51,712 nucleotides of DNA, from positions 1-51,712 of the forward strand of contig JAZRZO010000088.1 of the NCBI GenBank assembly GCA_045601405.1, written 5' to 3'. Below the pieces are notes generated by a model, which worked only from the letters and a program-made list of their open reading frames with translations, did no database searches and was not told the origin of the DNA. Positions 41,511 through 50,498 of the stretch are shown here, in pieces (positions within the stretch are counted from its first letter, which is position 1; the number at the start of each line of letters is the position of its first letter). This DNA comes from RGIG5612 sp045601405 (GTDB lineage Bacteria > Bacillota > Clostridia > Lachnospirales > Lachnospiraceae). A program made the translations under genes and the position numbers.

Positions 41511-42752
41511 ATGAAATATAGTACTTACGGTAAAAAGAGATTTTTTATAACGGCGGGTATGATTCTCATGCTTGCCCTGTTAGTCTTGTTCATACCTGCA
41601 AAGGCTGATGAAAACACATACAAGTGGAAAACACCGGTTGACGGTTCATATACCGGCCTTGCTCAGGAAGAGGACGGAACATGGTTCTATGTTAAGAATG
41701 GAAGGATAGACTGGGGGTTCTGCGGTCTGATAAATTACTGGGGAACATGGTTTTATGTAAATGACGGCTATATTGACTGGTCATACTGCAACCTGGTGCA
41801 GAATTACGGCATGTGGTTTTATGTAGACCACGGCAAGATCAGCTGGACCACCGATACCCTTGCACAGGTGAATGGTCAGGGGCAATGGTATAAGGTAACT
41901 GACAGCATGATAGACTGGGGCTTTAAGGGACTCACACAATATGGCGAAAACTGGTTCTATCTTGAAAACGGACAGATCAACTGGGGATATAACGGACTTT
42001 GCCCCAACTATGGAATGTGGTTTTATGTATCGGGCGGATGGATAGACTGGTCATACAGCGGTCCGGCATATTATCAGGGGAGCCTTTTTCATGTAAATAA
42101 CGCCCTCCTGGACTGGGGCTTCAGCAAAAATATAGAATACTGGGGCTATACATACGAAGTTAAGAACGGACGCATAGTAAAAGGCTGGGTTCCGTATTAC
42201 GGCACTTTCTATTATTCTCTCGACGGAAAAGCCGCAACGGAGACACATGATATCGGCGGAAGACTTGAGGTCTTTACAACTGACGGAAGATATATAAACA
42301 CCTGGGGGATGGACCAGGCGGCTGCGTATTACAACAGTTACACACAATATCTGATACTCGTAAGCTTAAGTGATAGAGTAACAAAGATATATCAGAGAAA
42401 CGGAAACAGCTGGGTTCCCGTGCAGGCTTATCTGTGCACGGTTGGCAATACATCAAGGGGATGGGGCACTGTTAAAGGCGACTTCTACATTGGCTATTCC
42501 TCCTGGAATAATCCCGTAAAAAGAGGATTTTCATTTGAGGACAGTGAAGGCCACACCCTTTATTTCTGGACAAGATTCTGCGACAGCTTTTTATTCCATT
42601 CCATCCTCTATGACAGGGACACATATAACGAAAGCGTATATGGGAATGCCCTTGGAGAGGAGCTTTCGCACGGATGTGTAAGGATGCGTGCGGAAAACGC
42701 AAGATGGATATATGAAAACATACCGGACGGAACAAGAGTATTAGTTTATTAA
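41511..42752 (+). CDS. Secreted L,D-transpeptidase with cell-wall-binding-type repeats
   Basis: A 413-residue exported protein. A signal peptide ends at about PAKA-DE (residue 34). Seven to eight tandem repeats of about 22-24 residues follow (about 55-245; core WFYVKNGRIDWGFCGL). The C-terminal YkuD domain (about 260-413) has catalytic HGCVRM (His387, Cys389, Arg391). It should form L,D cross-links in peptidoglycan or attach proteins to it, with the repeats binding wall glycan (inferred). The ATG at 41511 is used because the signal peptide then begins MKYSTYGKKRFF; the site before it is weak. A repeat block is shared with the next gene. Confidence 0.9.
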   Translation: MKYSTYGKKRFFITAGMILMLALLVLFIPAKADENTYKWKTPVDGSYTGLAQEEDGTWFYVKNGRIDWGFCGLINYWGTWFYVNDGYIDWSYCNLVQNYGMWFYVDHGKISWTTDTLAQVNGQGQWYKVTDSMIDWGFKGLTQYGENWFYLENGQINWGYNGLCPNYGMWFYVSGGWIDWSYSGPAYYQGSLFHVNNALLDWGFSKNIEYWGYTYEVKNGRIVKGWVPYYGTFYYSLDGKAATETHDIGGRLEVFTTDGRYINTWGMDQAAAYYNSYTQYLILVSLSDRVTKIYQRNGNSWVPVQAYLCTVGNTSRGWGTVKGDFYIGYSSWNNPVKRGFSFEDSEGHTLYFWTRFCDSFLFHSILYDRDTYNESVYGNALGEELSHGCVRMRAENARWIYENIPDGTRVLVY

Positions 42753-42761
42753 AGGAAGATA

Positions 42762-44300
42762 ATGGAAGAAGAAATGAGGGATATGTTAAAAGAGAAGATA
42801 TTCGCAAATTGGCAGGGAGTGCTTTTATTATTATCTGTATTCGTGTTTGCTGTTTTCCTGATCTCGGTTAATATTGCCAAGGCAGATGAGGACACTCAAA
42901 CCTCCGGGTTGGATATCATAGATCGTAAGGACGAGACTGTATTTGATAATAAAAAGGAAAATGCCGACTTTACTATCACCGAAAATGAAAGTATCACTCC
43001 TGATGAGACCGATACGGATGAATATCATTGGGTCACACCTGTTCCGGAAGGCTACACAGGTCTGGCACTGGAAGAGGATGGAACCTGGTACTATCTTGAA
43101 AACGGAAGTCCTGCACTATACTACACAAACCTGGTTCTTTATAACGGGAAATGGTTCTATGTGGAAAACGGAATACTGGACTGGGATGCAGATACTCTTA
43201 CCCGTCTTGACGGCAGAGGGGACTGGTATAAGGTGAAAAACGGTACGATAGACTGGGACTATACCGGCCTTACATATTTCCAGGTTACGAATAACTGGTA
43301 TTATATCAAAAATGGTGTCATCGATTGGAGCTTCACAGGACTGTCATTTATCAACGATAACTGGTGGTATGTGAAGAAAGGCATGATCGACTGGAACTAT
43401 CGCGGACTTTTTTATTATTTTAGCAGCTGGTGGTATATTAATGGCGGAAAGATCGACTGGTCATATTGTAATCTTGTGCAGAATTACGGAATGTGGTTTT
43501 ATATTGATCATGGAGCGATAAACTGGAATACATGCACGTTGGCACAGGTGAACGGAAACGGACAGTGGTACAAAGTCACTAACGGAATGATCGACTGGGA
43601 TTATAACGGTCTTTTCTTCTATTCAAACACCTGGTTTAATATTACAAATGGGCAGGTAAACTGGAATGACAACCTTGTTCTTGGATGGGATAACGTCTGG
43701 TACTATGTAAGCGGCGGATATATTAAATGGAACTATACCGGGCTTGTAAGGTATGGTTCTGACTGGTGGTATGTTCAGGACAGCATCCTGAAATGGGGTT
43801 ATTACGGAAAAGTAAAGCATCCTTTTGAAGACAGAGAGATCGATGTGGAGAACAGCAGGGCAATACTCGGAAAAGGCGGGCTTAGTCCGGAGGTGGAACA
43901 GAAAGCACGAAATGTGCTTAATGCTGTTGGCAATCATCTTTGGGGAGCCTACCAATGGGCACAGATGCAATATGAAACGAATGCAGCTGATTCCAATATC
44001 CGTGTTGATGTTTATGCAAATTATGGTCTGACATATCATAAGGGTAACTGTTATGTTATGGCCGGTACCCTTGTTGCGCTTGCAAGGACTCTGGGATATG
44101 AAGCGTATCAGATATCAGGAGGGGTAAGGAACAGATACGGCGGCCTTTCTCCTCATTCATGGGCTGAGATATACATTGACGGAGCCTTTTATATCTTTGA
44201 CCCGGACTTTGCATGGGAAACAGGCAGGAGTGGGTGGCAGCTATACTATGGTCAGCCCGGCACATGGCAATACGCAGAGTATTACAGAATGGGAAGCTGA
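42762..44300 (+). CDS. Secreted transglutaminase-like protein with cell-wall-binding-type repeats
   Basis: A 512-residue exported protein. An N-terminal hydrophobic segment (about 17-40) is followed by an Asp/Glu-rich linker (about 43-90), about eleven repeats (about 105-365; core WYYIKNGVIDWSFTGL), and a C-terminal transglutaminase-like domain with Cys430 (GNCYVM), His465 (PHSWAEI) and Asp480 (IFDPDF), a complete triad. Such domains act as peptidases or cross-linking enzymes outside the cell. It follows the L,D-transpeptidase by nine bases behind AAAGGA, so the two are co-expressed and presumably work on the same wall structure. Confidence 0.9.
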   Translation: MEEEMRDMLKEKIFANWQGVLLLLSVFVFAVFLISVNIAKADEDTQTSGLDIIDRKDETVFDNKKENADFTITENESITPDETDTDEYHWVTPVPEGYTGLALEEDGTWYYLENGSPALYYTNLVLYNGKWFYVENGILDWDADTLTRLDGRGDWYKVKNGTIDWDYTGLTYFQVTNNWYYIKNGVIDWSFTGLSFINDNWWYVKKGMIDWNYRGLFYYFSSWWYINGGKIDWSYCNLVQNYGMWFYIDHGAINWNTCTLAQVNGNGQWYKVTNGMIDWDYNGLFFYSNTWFNITNGQVNWNDNLVLGWDNVWYYVSGGYIKWNYTGLVRYGSDWWYVQDSILKWGYYGKVKHPFEDREIDVENSRAILGKGGLSPEVEQKARNVLNAVGNHLWGAYQWAQMQYETNAADSNIRVDVYANYGLTYHKGNCYVMAGTLVALARTLGYEAYQISGGVRNRYGGLSPHSWAEIYIDGAFYIFDPDFAWETGRSGWQLYYGQPGTWQYAEYYRMGS

Positions 44301-44345
44301 TGCGATAAAAGTTTTTTAGTTTTACAGAAAGAAGGAGTTTGGAAA

Positions 44346-44723
44346 TTGGGTAAGATAATCAGAACAGTATTTATAACATTATTAGTTGTGATAATAAGTG
44401 TTTTTGCGTGCTCATGCGGCATGAAGGAGGATAAGACACCCGAGTCAGGCACTTCTTCCGAAAAGGTTGAGGCAGCACAAAAAAAGGAAGAAGAGAAAAA
44501 AAAGAAAGAGGCGGAAGAAAAGGCTAAAGCTGCAGCTGAGGCGGCAGCCGCAGCTGCTGCAGAAGAAGAGGCCAAACAGCAGGCGGCATGGGAGGCTTAT
44601 CAGGAGCAGATGTGGCAGCAGGAACAGGAATACAGATCAAATATTGACAACGGTTCGGGTAATTCACAATCATACGGCGGAAATGACGCCGGATGTGTGG
44701 GTGATGACGCTTTATTCAATTAA
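44346..44723 (+). CDS. Small lipoprotein with Lys/Glu/Ala coiled coil
   Basis: A 125-residue protein. A signal peptide with lipobox-like ACSC (Cys about 24) is followed by a highly charged then Ala-rich helical stretch (about 38-85), predicted to be one long coiled coil or single helix, and a Gln/Gly/Asn/Ser-rich tail. It starts with TTG behind a perfect AAGGAG. I recognise no family. Its position between the transglutaminase-like gene and an acyltransferase suggests a spacer or scaffold at the membrane-wall interface. Confidence 0.75.
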   Translation: MGKIIRTVFITLLVVIISVFACSCGMKEDKTPESGTSSEKVEAAQKKEEEKKKKEAEEKAKAAAEAAAAAAAEEEAKQQAAWEAYQEQMWQQEQEYRSNIDNGSGNSQSYGGNDAGCVGDDALFN

Positions 44724-44733
44724 GGCCATATAA

Positions 44734-45846
44734 ATGAAGAGGATAGCTTACTTATCTTATATTCGCGTAGCAGCATGTTTTGCTATAGTATTGCTGCATA
44801 CTGTGGATGTAGCCGTAATGCTTTATAAAGACAAGCTTACAACAGGCGCGATCAATGCATCACTTGGCATAGTTTACTGTATGATGTGGGCTGTGCCTTG
44901 TTTTGTCATGGTAACAGGAGCTCTTCTTCTTGACAAAAATAGAGATATCACTATCAAAAAAACATTTTCAAAATATATATTAAGGATAGTGATCGCGCTT
45001 GTTGCCTTTTCCGTTATTTTCGCTCTTTTTGATATGCTTATGAACCGGGAACCGTTTGGCGCGGGATTTCTTTTGACTGCCCTGAAAAATGCCGTGACGG
45101 GAGAGGGCTGGGCGCATATGTGGTACCTGTATCTTCTCATCGGACTGTATCTGTTGATGATATTTTATAAGCTTATTGCAGACCACGCGAAAGATAAACA
45201 GTACAGATATCTGTTGCTTATATATTTCATTTTTCTGTCCGTATTGCCGCTTACAGGTATGCTTGATCTGAAGATAGGTTTTTATATACATATTTCAACG
45301 ATATATCCTTTCTATCTTTTCGCAGGTCATGCCATAAACAGCGGTAAGCTCCGGCTGTCCCCCGCACTGTGTATCATACTGGCATTTGCCGGTGTTGGCG
45401 GGCTTATAGGGTCAACCATATTAGATTCAGGATCTCCGGTTATTTCAAAAGGAAACCTTCTTGGATATTCATCGGTTTTTGTCATCCTTCTGTCCATGGC
45501 TGTCTTTGCGGCTTTCAGCCATCTTAAAGACAGAGGACGAAAGCAGATAACTGCATCAGGTGATGCCGGCGCAGGATACGTATTAAAGGAAGATGGAAGA
45601 GATGTGAAAGAGGCTGGTCCGGGTTTTATAAAAAGATTCATACTGGAGGCAGATAGGTGTTCATTTGGTATTTACCTTATACACATGATCTTTGTGAGAC
45701 TGGTTTTCCGTTACTGGAAGCTTAATCCTTACGCAACAGAGCCTACCATCCTCATTTTTATAGGTGTTACCATCGCAATATTTTTAGTATCCTTCGGAAT
45801 AACATATATTCTAAAACTGATACCCGGTGTTAAAAAAATATTATGA
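44734..45846 (+). CDS. Acyltransferase 3 family membrane protein
   Basis: A 370-residue, ten-helix protein. The N-terminus is RIAYLSYIRVAACFAIVLLHTVD with the family His, then MWAVPCFVMVTGALLLDKNR, similar to the protein at 39274. A cytosolic loop late in the sequence (about 265-300) is charged. It is probably an O-acetyltransferase for the surface polymer. It starts 10 bases after the lipoprotein and ends 23 bases before the polC start, so polC may depend on read-through from this unit. Confidence 0.88.
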   Translation: MKRIAYLSYIRVAACFAIVLLHTVDVAVMLYKDKLTTGAINASLGIVYCMMWAVPCFVMVTGALLLDKNRDITIKKTFSKYILRIVIALVAFSVIFALFDMLMNREPFGAGFLLTALKNAVTGEGWAHMWYLYLLIGLYLLMIFYKLIADHAKDKQYRYLLLIYFIFLSVLPLTGMLDLKIGFYIHISTIYPFYLFAGHAINSGKLRLSPALCIILAFAGVGGLIGSTILDSGSPVISKGNLLGYSSVFVILLSMAVFAAFSHLKDRGRKQITASGDAGAGYVLKEDGRDVKEAGPGFIKRFILEADRCSFGIYLIHMIFVRLVFRYWKLNPYATEPTILIFIGVTIAIFLVSFGITYILKLIPGVKKIL

Positions 45847-45869
45847 TCTGATCGAAAGGAAGTTTGCAG

Positions 45870-48800
45870 GTGAAGCCTTTTTTTGATGTATTTCCCACAC
45901 TTAAGCTGAATAATGAACTGACCAGAACAATGGAAACCGTCAAGGTGGAGTCCGTGAACCTGGTGCGGCAGGGCGGCTTTTTAAGAGTTCGCCTTACCGG
46001 CATAGAATATATTTCAGAAGAAGCTCTGAATACGATTAAAGCTGCCATTAATGAACAGGTCCTTAAGTACAGCCGGAAGGTTGATATGATCTATACCGCT
46101 GAGACTTTTGTAAAGACTGAGGACGCTCCTGTACCCGACAGCAATGAGACACTTGATACAGCTTTTGTAAAAACACCTGCATCTGCAGGCATCAGAAGCA
46201 GCTCCGCGGGTTATGACCCGTCAGAGGAGTATGAATTTGTTTCATATAGCGCCGGAAAACCTGCTTCTTCGTCATATTCTCCGGGAGGCGGTGGAAACGG
46301 TTCAGGCAAAAGAAAATATACTTCAAAAAAGAAAAAAACAGATCCCGGAATGATATATGGCAGGACCTTCGAAGGAAAGTCAGTCGATATGGGAGATATA
46401 ATAGCTGAAAATGAGAATGTTGTTATCAGAGGTGAGATATTTTCAAGCGATACAAATATAACAAAAAACGGATTCCAGATATTAAAGATTGGCGTTACGG
46501 ACAGGAAAAACAGTGTATCTATGAAGATATTCATAAAGGAGGGGGAGGAAGACCTCAAAGAGAAACTCTCTGTCGGAACGATGATCGAGGCATACGGCAG
46601 GATGGAATATGACAACTTTGAGGGTGAAGTGATGATGACCCGCGTAAACGGGATCCGTCAGATCCGTGAAGAGAAGAATGTGCGCATGGATGCTTCCGGC
46701 AAAAAAAGAGTAGAGCTTCACCTTCACACTCAGTACTCAGACATGGATGCAACAACATCTATAGACAAGCTGATAGACAGAGCTATCAGCTGGGGACATA
46801 AAGCTGTTGCTATTACAGACCATGGCGTCGTACACGGCTTTACTGACGCTTTTCATAAACTGAATGCAACAGGAGATAACGATCTTAAAATAATATACGG
46901 CATGGAAGGCTATATTGTTGATGATATGGATTTTCCGGTAGTGCGGGATCCCGGATCTGAAGAAGATATTGTTTTGAGAAGGCAGAGCGCCATTTGCGAT
47001 GAGCACCCGCAGCTTCCTGATCCGGATGAGGAAGAGGCGATAGCCAGGGTCAAAAAAAAGAAATATCATCATATCATCCTCCTTGCCAAAAACGAGACCG
47101 GAAGGAAGAATCTTTACCGTCTTGTTTCATATTCTCATGTTAATTATTTCAAAAAGAGACCGAGGATACCAAAGAGTGTGCTAAACAAGTACAGGGAAGG
47201 TCTTATATTGGGCAGTGCCTGCGTTGCGGGAGAGCTATATGACGCGCTGCTTTCGGGGGAAAGCAACGAACGCATAAAAGAGCTTGTGGACTATTACGAT
47301 TACCTTGAGATACAGCCGGTAGGCAACAATTACTACCTTGTGCGGAATTTTGAAAAGGGCATAACATCCGGAAAATATGTAAAAAGCATAGAAGATATCC
47401 AATTGCTCAATAAAAAGATCTGCAATCTGGGGGACAGGTACGGCAAGAAGGTAGTGGCAACCTGTGATGTGCACTTTTTAGATCCCGAGGATGAGGTGTA
47501 CAGGCGTATAATCATGGACAGTCAGAAGTTTGCTGACGCCGATGAGCAGCCGCCGCTGTATTACCGAACAACGGAAGAGATGCTCGCGGAATTCGACTAC
47601 CTTGGTAAGGAGAAAGCAAGAGAAATAGTTATAGATAATACTAATGAGATCGCGGATATGATAGAACGGATTGAGCCTGTAAGACCTGACAAGTGTCCGC
47701 CGGTAATAGCTGATTCGGATGAGAATCTCAGAAAGATCTGCTATTCCACCGCTCGTGAGCTTTATGGCAGCGAGCTGCCGGAGATAGTTGTTGAAAGGCT
47801 TGAAAAGGAGCTGAATTCGATCATCTCCAACGGATATTCAGTGATGTATATAATAGCCAGAGAACTTGTTCAGAAAAGTATTTCAGACGGTTATCTGGTC
47901 GGGTCAAGAGGCAGTGTAGGTTCATCCCTGGCCGCCACTTTTGCGGGGATCACGGAGGTGAATCCCCTTAAACCGCATTACAGGTGTCCGTCCTGCAGAT
48001 ACTCTGATTTTGATTCAGATGAAGTGGAAAAATATGCCGGTGGTGCAGGCTGTGATATGCCTGATAAGGAATGTCCTGTTTGCGGCGCCATGCTTGAAAA
48101 AGACGGGTTTGATATTCCATTTGAGACATTCCTTGGTTTTAAAGGCGATAAAGAGCCTGATATCGACCTTAATTTTTCCGGTGAATACCAGTCAAAAGCA
48201 CATGACTATACTGAGGTTATATTCGGAAAGGGGCATACCTTCAGGGCAGGAACGATAACAAAGCTTCAGGAGAAGACCGCATTCGGATTTGTTAAAGGCT
48301 ATTTCGAGCGGCATAATGAATCGATAAGAAAGTGTGAAACAGACAGGCTTTTAAAGGGTTGCACCGGTGTGAAACGCAGTACAGGCCAGCATCCCGGAGG
48401 TATAATCGTACTGCCGCACAACGAAGAGATATATTCCTTCACTCCGGTACAGTTTCCGGCAAATGATCCCGGAAAGCAGACCGTGACCACGCATTTTGAA
48501 TATCACAGCATTGAGCACAACCTTCTAAAGCTGGATATACTGGGCCATGACGATCCGACAATGATCAAGGTTCTTGAGGATCTTACAGGCTTCAGCGCGA
48601 AAAACATCAAGCTTGATGATAAAAATGTGATGAAGCTTTTTGAGGATACTGCCATACTGAATATAACGCCGGAAAGCATCGAACATCCGCTCGGGACGCT
48701 TGGCGTACCGGAATTCGGCACAGATTTTGTTATGCAGATGCTTGCGGAGACCAAGCCCAGGAATTTCTCTGATCTTGTAAGGATCGCCGGTCTTTCGCAC

Positions 48801-49619
48801 GGAACGGATGTGTGGCTCGATAATGCGGAAACTCTTATCAAGGACGGGAAGGCAAGCCTCTCCACCTGTATATGCACAAGGGATGATATTATGACATACC
48901 TTATACACAAGGGGGTGGAGCCATCAATTGCTTTTGACATAATGGAGGCTGTAAGAAAGGGCAAGGTTGCCGCCGGAAGCGCTAAAAAGTGGCCGGAATG
49001 GGAAAAGGCGATGAAGGAATGCGGAGTCCCGGACTGGTATCTTTGGTCATGTACAAGAATACAATATATGTTCCCAAAGGCACATGCTGTTGCCTATGTC
49101 ATGATGGCTTACAGGATAGCATATTATAAAATCTTCTTTCCGCTGGAATACTATGCCGCATTTTTCAGTATCAGAGCATCTTCGTTTGACTATGAGAAAA
49201 TGTGCATGGGCAAGGAACACCTTCTTCAGGAAATGGAGCTTATAAAGGGACGTATCACAAGAGATGAGGCAAGTCCCAAAGATGAAGACCTGCTTAAATA
49301 TATGTATAATGTGCTCGAAATGTATGAACGTGGATTTGAATTCACGCCTATAGATATTTACAGCGCCGGGGCGTCAAGATTCAGGATAATTGACGGAAAG
49401 CTGATGCCGTCGTTTGAATCCATTGACGGAATGGGGTCAAAAGCCGCTCAGGCGCTTGAGGAGGAGGCCTCAAAGGGTAAGTTCACCTCCAGAGAGGATA
49501 TAAGGATAAGAGCCAAATTGTCTTCGACCCTTACTGAATACCTTTATGAGCTCGGACTCTTAGGCAGTCTTCCGGAGTCAAGCCAGATGTCCATAATGGA
49601 TTTTCTGTCCGTGAAATAA
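45870..49619 (+). CDS. polC: DNA polymerase III alpha subunit PolC, lacking the 3'-5' exonuclease domain
   Basis: A 1249-residue replicative polymerase; usual PolC is about 1430-1460. Domains: N-terminal domain (1-90), Ser/Gly-rich linker, OB-fold (about 160-265), first part of the PHP domain (HLHTQYSDMD from 284 to VDD at 350-352), second part of PHP from about 397 (KYHHIILLAKNETGRKNL), palm with PDIDLNFSGEYQ, a four-Cys zinc site (CPSCRYSDF, CPVCGAML), fingers and a C-terminal clamp-type motif (QMSIMDFL). The DEDD exonuclease that normally interrupts PHP is replaced by about 45 mostly acidic residues (353-396); no F-D-x-E-T motif exists. The GTG at 45870 fits AAAGGA spacing better than a TTG two codons earlier. 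Confidence 0.96.
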   Translation: MKPFFDVFPTLKLNNELTRTMETVKVESVNLVRQGGFLRVRLTGIEYISEEALNTIKAAINEQVLKYSRKVDMIYTAETFVKTEDAPVPDSNETLDTAFVKTPASAGIRSSSAGYDPSEEYEFVSYSAGKPASSSYSPGGGGNGSGKRKYTSKKKKTDPGMIYGRTFEGKSVDMGDIIAENENVVIRGEIFSSDTNITKNGFQILKIGVTDRKNSVSMKIFIKEGEEDLKEKLSVGTMIEAYGRMEYDNFEGEVMMTRVNGIRQIREEKNVRMDASGKKRVELHLHTQYSDMDATTSIDKLIDRAISWGHKAVAITDHGVVHGFTDAFHKLNATGDNDLKIIYGMEGYIVDDMDFPVVRDPGSEEDIVLRRQSAICDEHPQLPDPDEEEAIARVKKKKYHHIILLAKNETGRKNLYRLVSYSHVNYFKKRPRIPKSVLNKYREGLILGSACVAGELYDALLSGESNERIKELVDYYDYLEIQPVGNNYYLVRNFEKGITSGKYVKSIEDIQLLNKKICNLGDRYGKKVVATCDVHFLDPEDEVYRRIIMDSQKFADADEQPPLYYRTTEEMLAEFDYLGKEKAREIVIDNTNEIADMIERIEPVRPDKCPPVIADSDENLRKICYSTARELYGSELPEIVVERLEKELNSIISNGYSVMYIIARELVQKSISDGYLVGSRGSVGSSLAATFAGITEVNPLKPHYRCPSCRYSDFDSDEVEKYAGGAGCDMPDKECPVCGAMLEKDGFDIPFETFLGFKGDKEPDIDLNFSGEYQSKAHDYTEVIFGKGHTFRAGTITKLQEKTAFGFVKGYFERHNESIRKCETDRLLKGCTGVKRSTGQHPGGIIVLPHNEEIYSFTPVQFPANDPGKQTVTTHFEYHSIEHNLLKLDILGHDDPTMIKVLEDLTGFSAKNIKLDDKNVMKLFEDTAILNITPESIEHPLGTLGVPEFGTDFVMQMLAETKPRNFSDLVRIAGLSHGTDVWLDNAETLIKDGKASLSTCICTRDDIMTYLIHKGVEPSIAFDIMEAVRKGKVAAGSAKKWPEWEKAMKECGVPDWYLWSCTRIQYMFPKAHAVAYVMMAYRIAYYKIFFPLEYYAAFFSIRASSFDYEKMCMGKEHLLQEMELIKGRITRDEASPKDEDLLKYMYNVLEMYERGFEFTPIDIYSAGASRFRIIDGKLMPSFESIDGMGSKAAQALEEEASKGKFTSREDIRIRAKLSSTLTEYLYELGLLGSLPESSQMSIMDFLSVK

Positions 49620-49626
49620 AATCCTT

Positions 49627-49655
49627 TTTACAGAAGGGATAAAAAAATATATAAT
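49627..49655 (+). promoter_or_regulatory. Promoter of the ferredoxin-nitroreductase/phosphoesterase operon
   Basis: TTTACA (49627-49632), 17 bases, perfect TATAAT (49650-49655). The start site would lie near 49662, about 27 bases before the ATG at 49689. Confidence 0.7.
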
Positions 49656-49688
49656 CTACGATAATAAAGAAAAGATTGGAGAATTACT

Positions 49689-50483
49689 ATGTTTATACAT
49701 GAAAGAGAGTTGTGCATTCAGTGTTCGGCATGTATCAATGAATGTCCCTGTTCCTGCCTTAAGCTGGAGGATAATACCATCAAGCATGATGCTTCAAGGT
49801 GTATGTGGTGCGGACACTGCCTGAGTGTCTGTCCGCGGGATGCCATTATGATAGACGGCGACGGATATAATGTTGAAGATGTGGAGGAATTTCAGTTTTT
49901 TAAGAAATCCACCCCGGATATGATAAGAAGAGATATCATGATGAGAAGGAGTGTAAGGAGCTTTGATGATACTCCTGTTTCAGATGATGAACTGGAGAGG
50001 ATAATAGAAGCTGCCAAATATGCCCCCACAGCAAGGAATCGTCAGAATAATATGCTTAAGATAGTGACTGATGCTGAAGAAAGAGCAGCGGTGCTTGAGG
50101 ATCTCATGGAGCAGTCAATGAAGATCGGCGAAGAACTCAAACATACAGACCTGCAGCGCTCAGCTATATATCTGAATAAATATGAAAAATATAAAGAGGA
50201 TGGCAGCGACGGACTTTTTTATGACGCGCCATTGATGGTCTTTGTATTTTCGGACACTGACATTGACGGGGCGATATGCGCCGCCACCATGGGTCAGGTA
50301 ATAGGTTCGCTTGGGCTTGGCTTTTGCTATGTGCGTCTTGCTGCCGATCCCATGAACACTGAGGAACTTCGTGCTAAATACAATATCCCTGAAGACCGGC
50401 ACTGCGTGATAGCGCTTGCTGTAGGCACAGGCAAAACTGAATATTTTTGCTCTGTACCGAGAAAGGATCTGCCTCTTTTATGA
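49689..50483 (+). CDS. Ferredoxin-nitroreductase fusion protein
   Basis: A 264-residue flavoprotein. Two [4Fe-4S] ferredoxin motifs at the N-terminus (CIQCSACINECPCSC at 9-23; CMWCGHCLSVCP at 38-49) are followed by a nitroreductase FMN domain (about 80-255) opening RRSVRSFDDTPVSDDELE and AAKYAPTARNRQN. The fused clusters can pass electrons from the ferredoxin pool to FMN without NADPH; the substrate is unknown. This fusion is common in anaerobic Clostridia. It starts behind TTGGAG and is followed after 15 bases by a phosphoesterase. Confidence 0.92.
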   Translation: MFIHERELCIQCSACINECPCSCLKLEDNTIKHDASRCMWCGHCLSVCPRDAIMIDGDGYNVEDVEEFQFFKKSTPDMIRRDIMMRRSVRSFDDTPVSDDELERIIEAAKYAPTARNRQNNMLKIVTDAEERAAVLEDLMEQSMKIGEELKHTDLQRSAIYLNKYEKYKEDGSDGLFYDAPLMVFVFSDTDIDGAICAATMGQVIGSLGLGFCYVRLAADPMNTEELRAKYNIPEDRHCVIALAVGTGKTEYFCSVPRKDLPLL

Positions 50484-50498
50484 TAATACGGAGAGAAA

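Noticed and set aside
45870..49619. DnaE-type polymerase instead of PolC
   Set aside because: The N-terminal domain, the OB-fold before PHP, the zinc site, the palm PDIDLNFSGEYQ and the C-terminal order are those of PolC; only the exonuclease is missing.
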